Assembly: GCA_029939785.1 (NCBI GenBank)
Contig: JAOZSG010000083.1
Coordinates: 2,397 to 11,140 of the forward strand
Direction: 5' to 3'
Length of the DNA: 8,744 nt
Origin: Fidelibacterota bacterium
Lineage (GTDB): Bacteria > Fidelibacterota > UBA2242 > JAFGTP01
Shown here: positions 1 through 5,785 of the stretch, one piece after another
Layout: every line of letters starts with the position of its first letter
How positions within the stretch are numbered: the stretch's first letter is position 1
Made by a program: the position numbers and the translations under genes
The notes under the pieces: generated by a model
Database searches by the model: none
What the model was told of the DNA's origin: nothing
What the model saw: the letters and a program-made list of their open reading frames with translations, nothing else

Positions 1-822
1 TTAGGTTCCGGTACAGGAAACCAGGGAGTTATTGGAAATGCGGATCTTGAACCGGAACAGACAATTGTCGGTGAGATTGGTGTACAGCAACAATTAACAG
101 ATGAATTCTCAATTGATGTTACTGCCTATGTGAAAGATGTGCGAGATTTGACAGGAACAAGAGCAGAAGAAATAGAAGTTTTTGGTGGAGCCACAACTTA
201 TAGTAGATTAGTGAATAGTGATTTTGGAGTAGTCAAAGGTGTTACCTTATCTTTGAATCAACATTCTGTAAAAGGGTATTATGTAAATGTTGATTATACA
301 TTTCAAATTGCAAAAGGTACAGCATCTGACCCAAATGCTTACAGAAATGCAGTTAGTGGTGGGGCAGAACCGGAAGTTCAGTTAAATCCTTTAAGTTGGG
401 ACCAAAGACATACAATTAACTTTGTAATGGGATATAATACTGCAAGTTATGGAATGAATTTTTTAGGGAGATTTGGAAGCGGACTTCCTTACTCACCGAG
501 ACGAAGTGAAGATATTACTTCGCTGCTGACAAATTCTGCAATTAAACCATATACTATTTCTGTTGATTTAAAAGGGTTTTATAAAACCCAATTATTTGGA
601 ACGAACACAGAGTTTTTTATTAGGGTCAAGAATTTATTTGACAGATTGAATGAACATGATGTTTATGATGATACCGGCCGTGCAGGATTTACTACAGATC
701 AGGAACAAATTGAAGCAATGAATATTAATACTCCGGTAAACTCTGTTGGAGAATATTACAGAAACGCGACTTATTATAGCGAACCTCGACGAATTGAAAT
801 TGGAATGAGGATTGAATTATGA
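1..822 (+). CDS. TonB-dependent outer-membrane receptor, C-terminal part (5' end outside window)
   Basis: This frame is open from base 1, so the gene begins upstream and only the last 273 residues are visible; the GTG at 130 is an internal codon, not the start. The visible part is the C-terminal half of a TonB-dependent receptor barrel: alternating polar/hydrophobic strands, a NADLEPEQ element typical of the 'elements that start a strand' region near residue 16, the WDQRHT strand motif near 133-138, and the near-C-terminal NLFDRLN motif near 211-217 followed by a VYDDTGRA loop. It ends in a strand (RRIEIGMRIEL). Receptors of this family use TonB energy to import siderophores, vitamins, glycans or peptides across the outer membrane; the plug and TonB box are outside the window, so the ligand cannot be called. 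Its TGA overlaps the next gene's ATG (ATGA), implying translational coupling. The family call is firm; a SusC-like role is inferred from neighbours only. Confidence 0.9.
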   Translation, partial: LGSGTGNQGVIGNADLEPEQTIVGEIGVQQQLTDEFSIDVTAYVKDVRDLTGTRAEEIEVFGGATTYSRLVNSDFGVVKGVTLSLNQHSVKGYYVNVDYTFQIAKGTASDPNAYRNAVSGGAEPEVQLNPLSWDQRHTINFVMGYNTASYGMNFLGRFGSGLPYSPRRSEDITSLLTNSAIKPYTISVDLKGFYKTQLFGTNTEFFIRVKNLFDRLNEHDVYDDTGRAGFTTDQEQIEAMNINTPVNSVGEYYRNATYYSEPRRIEIGMRIEL

Positions 823-3800
823 AAATATATAATAAAATAATAATATTACTAATGATAACTTTCATATCCATTTCATTATATGGACAAAGTGGAAGAGAAT
901 ACAGAAGATCTGGTGTACATAATGCCAATCTGGTAAGAACGGTTTTTGGTAATTGGGGCGTTATTGGTCAACCTTCACAAAAAGGACCAAGGGGAGCGTG
1001 GCTTTATGATACCAATGGTTATATTGGTGATGTAAGCCCAATGGTTGGTGCTGAAATTTCTTATTATGACAGTACAACTAATGAAATTAAAAAAATTCAT
1101 AGCGTAGTTGTTTGTCCTGTTGATCGACCTGCATCCGGTCGTGAAGAATCACAGTCAGGTGATTTGTGGACTTTTGAACCGGTTAGTGGATATTTTAATG
1201 AATCCAATCAACTCCTTGCTATGAGTACTGATCCTTCATCATGGCCATTACAGTGGCCGGATAAAATGGATTCTCCCGATGATCCTGGCTGGGCAGGTTA
1301 TTGGAATGGATTTTTTGGAAAAGGCATTACTAATGCTGATCAGGAAAGTTTTTATGTAATGGATGATAATAATGACAAAGAATTCAATTTTGCTGAGAAT
1401 AATATACATGGTATTGAATTCAAACCCGATGCAAATAATCCAATGCGAAACGGACTTGGTCTGGAAGTAAAAGTTCGTGGTATGCAATGGCAGCAATTTC
1501 TTGCTTCAGATGTTATCTTCTGGCTTTATGAAGTTACAAATACGAGTACTTATGATTATGATAAAGTTACTTTCGGAATGCTTGCCGGAACTTATGTAGG
1601 AGTTACCGGAACTGATGATAGTCCACAGGAATATAATGATGATTGGAGTTTTTTTGATGTACAACGTGATTTGACCTACACAGGTGATTATGGGAATAAC
1701 TGTAAAAGAAATCCAAAATGGCAGGGATCTGTTGGAATGGTTGGTTATGCTTTTCTTGAAAGTCCTGGTAATCCTTATGATGGAATTGATAATGATGGTG
1801 ATAATAAATATGAATCTCACCCAATTAGTTCAGATTTAGTATTTACTGCTCCATTATTTGAAGAAACAAGTTTTGATTCTGTACTTTATAATGTAGGCGA
1901 TCAGGTTGTGGTTATTAAAGATGATTTCTCCAGAGATTATATAACACTGATAGATGGCGAAAATGTTATTAAAACCCGTGGTGCTGAAATTACTGTAGTG
2001 CCGGGTATTACAAAATTAATTGAAGGAAATATTAATGGTGATTATGAAGCTGCTGAAAACTGTTATGATGGTATAGATAATGATCTTGATGGATTAATTG
2101 ATGAGAATTATTTGCTGCATTACAGACAGATTAGAGTTGATCAAAATTCAGGTGATGTTCTTATAGATACATTAAATCCGGTAGCATATATAGATTATTT
2201 TACAGGACAGGGTGCTACAGATCCATTAATTGATGAAAAACGTAATGATGGAATTGATAATGATGGAGATTGGAATCCTGAGTTTGATGATGTCGGTGCT
2301 GATGGCAAATTAGGTACCGGAGATACAGGTGAAGGTGACGGAGTACCAACTTATGGTGAACCGAATTTTGACAAAACCGATGTAGATGAATCTGATCAGA
2401 TAGGTTTGACAAGTTTTAATTATTTTTCTCCTGCTAATGAATATCCTATGAAAGATGATGAATTGCTTTGGGATTGGTTAAAGCCTGGTTTTTTTGAAGT
2501 TCCTACAAGTATTCAAAATAATGAACCGATTATGGGAGAAGACGGAGATTTTATTTACGGTTCAGCATATTTTCCATTACCTGCCGGAGAAACAAGAAGT
2601 TTTTCTTTAGCTTTGGTTTATGGGAATGATATGCAGGATCTTTTGAAAAACCGAGAAACAGTACAGAAAATATATGATTCTGATTATCGTTTTCCACAAC
2701 CACCTGACAAACCTACTTTAAGAGTTGTTCCTGGTGATGGAAAAGTAACTTTATACTGGGATCGCATAGCAGAAACATCAATAGATCCTGTAACAAAAGA
2801 AAAGGATTTTGAAGGCTATAAAATATACAAATCTACTGATCCTGATTTTAATGATGTAAGAGTAGTAACAAATATAAACGGTATTGTATCCGGATATAAG
2901 CCACTTGCCCAATTTGACTTAATTAATGATATAGAAGGTATATTTTTACCGAGTCCGGACTTATATCAACAGGCAGAAGGATTTACTTTTCAATTAGGTA
3001 GCAATTCAGGATTAAGACATTCTTATGTCGATACAGATGTTGATAACGGAAGAAGATATTATTATGCTGTTGTTGCTTATGATAGAGGAGATGCATCAAA
3101 AGATATTTTTCCATCGGAAAACACAAAATTTATTTCAATCAAACCTAATGGTGAAGTACAGACAGATATAAATTCCACTGTGGTAAGACCTACTCCGAAA
3201 GCTGCCGGATATGATGGATTAAATGATGATTTAAGACTGGAGAGACATAGTGGCACATCTTCCGGACGTGTATATTATGAAGTATTAGATGAAACAGCAG
3301 TGAATGGTCATACCTACAGACTTACTTTTGAAGATACTCAGACTGATGGATTGGATAATGATAATGATTGGAATTATCTGACAGATGATATTGGCTATAA
3401 TGGTATCGGTGAAAATGATGGTCTTCCCACATCCGGTGAACCAAATGTAGATTGGAATGATCTTGATGAATTTGCTCCAGTTACAACAGTGTATTCAGTT
3501 CTTGATCTGACAGGAAAAGAAGAAACTTTAGGTCTTGACACAAATTATATAAATCTTTCAAATAAAAATATTTTGATATCAAGCCTTAATATTACAAAAG
3601 AGTCAGACAATATTGATTTAAGTAATTTTGATATAAATGAGACAATGGGAAAAATAAGAATCAAACCGGGCAGTAATCTTTCAGAAGGATATTATACTCT
3701 GGAATATCAATATTATCCGGTTTACAGAAGTCCATATATTCATGGTAACCCAACAATAGAAAAAATTACGGATACTGATATTTTTGATGGTGTTCAGTTG

Positions 3801-4688
3801 GAATTTTATAATAATTGGTCAATTAACGCTATTGAAAGTGATACCGCATCATTTTGGAATACAGACAACAGACAATACAATTGGGCATTTTCTACTGGAA
3901 AAGTTAATTTGGGAGGTGGAAATATTATTACTGGAAAACCTTATCCGGCAGATTATGAAATTCAATTCGCTGATGAAGAATATTATGTCACAGAAGATGC
4001 ATTTCAGATTGCTCCTTTTTATTTTCCGGCAATTAAAACAAACTTTAGAATTTATAACTTAACAGATTCAACTGTAGTACCCTTTTTATTAGTAAGGGCA
4101 AGTATATTAACATCTTTCAAAGCTGACTCGGTTTATGGATTATGTCCGGGTGATTTTCTTGAAACTTTCTGGGAAAGACCTGATTCTACATATCAATATT
4201 CATGGACTTTCTCCTTTACAAGTTTACAAAGTGATCCGGAAGATACAGTTTATCAATTCCATGCTGGTGACGTTTTGCACATTGAAACAACAAAACCTTT
4301 CAGGAAAAGAGATATTTTTGAGTTTACACCAGAAATTCCTGAAATAGACGAAGAATTGATAAAGAATCAGTTAGATGATATTCAGGTAGTCCCTAATCCT
4401 TATGTTGTTGCAAATAACATGGAGGCACCATTGCCACCGGCTATTACAAGTGGAAGAGGAGAACGAAGGATAGAATTTCGAAAATTACCTTCAGATGCGA
4501 CAGTTCACATCTTTACATCAAATGGAACTCTTGTCAGAATATTAAAACCATCTGATAATATGCACAATGGTACTTTAGCCTGGAATTTAAAAACGCGTGA
4601 AAACCTTGATATTGCTTTTGGAATATATTTCTATGTAATAGAATCAAAAGTTGGTAAAAAATCAGGTAAACTAGCAATTATAAAGTGA
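819..4688 (+). CDS. Large exported multidomain protein with DGxDNDxD acidic inserts, FnIII-like domain and T9SS-like C-terminal domain
   Basis: 1289 residues, function unknown. The ATG overlaps the upstream TGA and has GAGG (807-810) 8 nt before it, which supports this start. Residues 1-22 are a Sec signal peptide (basic start, IIILLMITF core, likely cut at YG|Q); no lipobox Cys, so not an obvious lipoprotein. Residues about 23-620 form a large region of beta-sandwich character, rich in Gly, Asp and aromatics. Acidic DGxDNDxD motifs lie at 321-328, 417-429, 477-524 and 843-884; the second resembles the MopE-type putative metal-binding motif. A fibronectin-III-like domain spans about 629-775, opening PPDKPTLRV and closing RRYYYAVVAYDRG. 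From about 785 to 1180 are further beta-rich segments. Residues 1188-1289 (VVPNPYVV, GIYFYVIE, GKLAIIK end) match the layout of a T9SS type A sorting domain in a longer, divergent form. Position between a TonB receptor and a PorV-like barrel suggests a surface or periplasmic partner of the receptor (inference). Confidence 0.85.
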   Translation: MKIYNKIIILLMITFISISLYGQSGREYRRSGVHNANLVRTVFGNWGVIGQPSQKGPRGAWLYDTNGYIGDVSPMVGAEISYYDSTTNEIKKIHSVVVCPVDRPASGREESQSGDLWTFEPVSGYFNESNQLLAMSTDPSSWPLQWPDKMDSPDDPGWAGYWNGFFGKGITNADQESFYVMDDNNDKEFNFAENNIHGIEFKPDANNPMRNGLGLEVKVRGMQWQQFLASDVIFWLYEVTNTSTYDYDKVTFGMLAGTYVGVTGTDDSPQEYNDDWSFFDVQRDLTYTGDYGNNCKRNPKWQGSVGMVGYAFLESPGNPYDGIDNDGDNKYESHPISSDLVFTAPLFEETSFDSVLYNVGDQVVVIKDDFSRDYITLIDGENVIKTRGAEITVVPGITKLIEGNINGDYEAAENCYDGIDNDLDGLIDENYLLHYRQIRVDQNSGDVLIDTLNPVAYIDYFTGQGATDPLIDEKRNDGIDNDGDWNPEFDDVGADGKLGTGDTGEGDGVPTYGEPNFDKTDVDESDQIGLTSFNYFSPANEYPMKDDELLWDWLKPGFFEVPTSIQNNEPIMGEDGDFIYGSAYFPLPAGETRSFSLALVYGNDMQDLLKNRETVQKIYDSDYRFPQPPDKPTLRVVPGDGKVTLYWDRIAETSIDPVTKEKDFEGYKIYKSTDPDFNDVRVVTNINGIVSGYKPLAQFDLINDIEGIFLPSPDLYQQAEGFTFQLGSNSGLRHSYVDTDVDNGRRYYYAVVAYDRGDASKDIFPSENTKFISIKPNGEVQTDINSTVVRPTPKAAGYDGLNDDLRLERHSGTSSGRVYYEVLDETAVNGHTYRLTFEDTQTDGLDNDNDWNYLTDDIGYNGIGENDGLPTSGEPNVDWNDLDEFAPVTTVYSVLDLTGKEETLGLDTNYINLSNKNILISSLNITKESDNIDLSNFDINETMGKIRIKPGSNLSEGYYTLEYQYYPVYRSPYIHGNPTIEKITDTDIFDGVQLEFYNNWSINAIESDTASFWNTDNRQYNWAFSTGKVNLGGGNIITGKPYPADYEIQFADEEYYVTEDAFQIAPFYFPAIKTNFRIYNLTDSTVVPFLLVRASILTSFKADSVYGLCPGDFLETFWERPDSTYQYSWTFSFTSLQSDPEDTVYQFHAGDVLHIETTKPFRKRDIFEFTPEIPEIDEELIKNQLDDIQVVPNPYVVANNMEAPLPPAITSGRGERRIEFRKLPSDATVHIFTSNGTLVRILKPSDNMHNGTLAWNLKTRENLDIAFGIYFYVIESKVGKKSGKLAIIK
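1779..1802 (+). repeat. DGIDNDGD acidic motif, copy 1 (within 819-4688)
   Basis: Encodes residues 321-328, DGIDNDGD, in a loop after YAFLESPGNP. Asp/Asn at alternating positions resembles calcium-binding loops of thrombospondin-3 or EF-hand type. The DNA around it (1777-1798) is identical over 22 bases to 2245-2266. Metal binding is inferred from composition only. Confidence 0.6.
2067..2105 (+). repeat. DGIDNDLDGLIDE motif, copy 2, MopE-like (within 819-4688)
   Basis: Encodes residues 417-429, preceded by Cys415 and Tyr416. The pattern Cys-x-Asp-Gly-Ile-Asp-Asn-Asp-x-Asp-Gly-x-x-Asp-Glu closely resembles the 'putative metal-binding motif' known from MopE-type proteins, except that the usual second Cys (DNDCDG) is Leu here. 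Binding of Ca2+ or another metal is an inference. Confidence 0.6.
2247..2390 (+). repeat. Extended acidic element, copy A (DGIDNDGDWN ... DGVPTYGEPN ... DVDE)
   Basis: Encodes residues 477-524 of the large exported protein. It starts with the DGxDNDxD motif and continues through DDVGADG, GEGDGVPT, GEPN and DVDE. The same ordered set of sub-motifs recurs at 3345-3470 with a shorter middle, so this is a duplicated insert and not just acidic composition. It sits before the FnIII-like domain. Confidence 0.65.
3345..3470 (+). repeat. Extended acidic element, copy B (DGLDNDNDWN ... DGLPTSGEPN ... DLDE)
   Basis: Encodes residues 843-884. Aligns with copy A at DGxDNDxDWN, DD(V/I)G, DG(V/L)PTxGEPN and DxDE, lacking about six residues of the Gly-rich middle. 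It lies between two apparent beta strands (TYRLTFEDT before, TTVYSVLDL after), as if inserted in a loop of one beta-sandwich domain. Confidence 0.65.
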
Positions 4689-4695
4689 TATTATT

Positions 4696-5718
4696 ATGAA
4701 AAACAAAACATTAAAAACAATAACAATCATTTTTCTTTGTGTCTTAAACTTTAATTTTGTTTTTGGACAAGATAAAGTTGGTACAACTGCGGGTCAATTT
4801 TTACAGATTCCCGTTGGAGCAAAGGCTATTGGCATGGGAGGCACTTTTATCGCCCTTGCTAATGATGCAACTGCATTGTATTATAATCCGGGAGCAATTT
4901 CCAGAAATGGCCAAAATGCAATATACTTTTCCAATACAAACTGGCTGGTAGGTTCAACTCATAGCTGGTTTGGTGCCAAAATTATGTTGACACCTGCCGA
5001 TGCAATTGGAATCAGTTTTAATAATCTGGATTATGGTGAACGTGAAAAAGTTACTACAATAGAAATGCCTGACGGTACAGGAGAATATTGGCAGGCAAGA
5101 GATATGGCGATTGGGCTTTCTTATTCCAGAAATATTACGGACAGATTTTCGATTGGTAGTAGTGTCAAATATCTTTCACAGGAAATCTGGCATGAATCGT
5201 CATCACAATGGGCTGTTGATCTGGGATTATTATTTATTACACAGTTTAATGGGTTAAGAATTGGTGCAAGTTTGAGAAACTTTGGTGGAGAATTACAAAT
5301 GCAGGGACGTGACCTGATGAATCGTATTGATTTAGATCCTGAGAATGAAGGTAATAATGAAACTGTTGTAGCGAATTTGAAAACTGAAGAATGGACAATT
5401 CCACTTACATTTAGTATTGGGATGGCTATGCCTGTTAATCTCGGTAATAATATAAAAATTGTTTTAGCAGCAGATGCAATCAGACCTACTGATAATAGTG
5501 AAACTATGAATGTTGGGGGAGAAGTATTTTTATATAATATGTTAAGTTTAAGAGGTGGTTACCAATCACTTTTTAGAGATAAAATTGAAAATGGTTTAAC
5601 TTTTGGAGTGGGGCTTGATCTTCCAATTCCATTTGTTAAAATTGTTGTGGATTATTCATATCAGGAATTTGGTTTGTTTGGAGATATTCAGACCACATCA
5701 ATGTCTATAAGTTTTTAG
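4696..5718 (+). CDS. PorV/PorQ-family outer-membrane beta-barrel protein
   Basis: 340 residues, in the normal range for the family. Residues 1-24 form a signal peptide (KNKTLK, hydrophobic IIFLCVLNF, likely cut at FG|Q). The mature N-terminus carries the family signature: KVGTTAGQFLQIPVGAKA at 27-44, GMGGTFIALANDATALYYNPG at 46-66. Successive amphipathic strands follow, and the protein ends in Phe340, the usual terminal aromatic of BamA-assembled barrels. Known role: PorV (LptO) collects T9SS substrates at the translocon and delivers them to the attachment complex; PorQ acts with PorZ. Many FCB genomes hold paralogues of unclear function, and this is probably one, since the neighbours are cargo-like genes and not por machinery. 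The gene starts 7 nt after the previous stop; no good Shine-Dalgarno lies upstream (only weak AAGTGA), so it probably depends on ribosomes arriving from the upstream gene. Paralogue versus the main PorV is undecided. Confidence 0.88.
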   Translation: MKNKTLKTITIIFLCVLNFNFVFGQDKVGTTAGQFLQIPVGAKAIGMGGTFIALANDATALYYNPGAISRNGQNAIYFSNTNWLVGSTHSWFGAKIMLTPADAIGISFNNLDYGEREKVTTIEMPDGTGEYWQARDMAIGLSYSRNITDRFSIGSSVKYLSQEIWHESSSQWAVDLGLLFITQFNGLRIGASLRNFGGELQMQGRDLMNRIDLDPENEGNNETVVANLKTEEWTIPLTFSIGMAMPVNLGNNIKIVLAADAIRPTDNSETMNVGGEVFLYNMLSLRGGYQSLFRDKIENGLTFGVGLDLPIPFVKIVVDYSYQEFGLFGDIQTTSMSISF

Positions 5719-5733
5719 ATAATAGAGATAAAA

Positions 5734-5748
5734 AATGCATGGTGCATT
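5734..5748 (+). other. Small inverted repeat between the PorV-like gene and the cargo gene
   Basis: AATGCA (5734-5739) and TGCATT (5743-5748) form a 6-bp stem around TGG, with two more A-T pairs possible beyond one mismatch. No U-run follows, so it is not a convincing terminator; it could be a weak RNA hairpin or a protein-binding dyad. It could also be chance in AT-rich DNA. Confidence 0.35.
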
Positions 5749-5771
5749 ATTATGGTAAGATTAATGAAAAG

Positions 5772-5777
5772 AAGGAG
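5772..5777 (+). promoter_or_regulatory. Strong ribosome-binding site for the 849-residue gene
   Basis: AAGGAG lies 8 nt before the ATG at 5786. It decides this start and contrasts with the weak site before the PorV-like gene, suggesting independent and stronger translation of the cargo. Confidence 0.8.
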
Positions 5778-5785
5778 ACGAGAAA

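Noticed and set aside
725..1824. Minus-strand open frames opposite the receptor end and the large gene
   Set aside because: They run antisense to a clearly coding frame, are low-complexity (His/Ile/Tyr-rich), show no family motifs, and arise from the AT-rich, Asp/Asn-rich codons on the + strand.
2215..2412. Minus-strand His/Leu-rich open frame
   Set aside because: Antisense image of the acidic repeat element: GAT-rich codons read in reverse as ATC/CAT-type codons. No ribosome-binding site or recognisable motif.
2247..3470. CRISPR or tandem DNA repeat array
   Set aside because: The repeats are protein-level acidic motifs, unevenly spaced and divergent in DNA apart from one 22-bp match; no regular spacers.
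3784..4347. Two alternative + frames inside the large gene
   Set aside because: Both overlap a continuous, well-supported 1289-codon frame in another phase and show no family features; no sign of a frameshift in the host gene.
5674..5711. Possible promoter TTGTTT ... TATAAG for the cargo gene
   Set aside because: The 26-nt spacer is far from the usual 16-18, and AT-rich DNA gives many such matches.
5734..5748. Dyad as an intrinsic terminator after the PorV-like gene
   Set aside because: The stem is only 6 bp, AT-rich and has no U-tract; termination here is unlikely.
5735..5758. Seven-codon ORF (MHGALLW) in the gap before the cargo gene
   Set aside because: It lacks a ribosome-binding site and has no run of regulatory codons; most likely chance within the small dyad.
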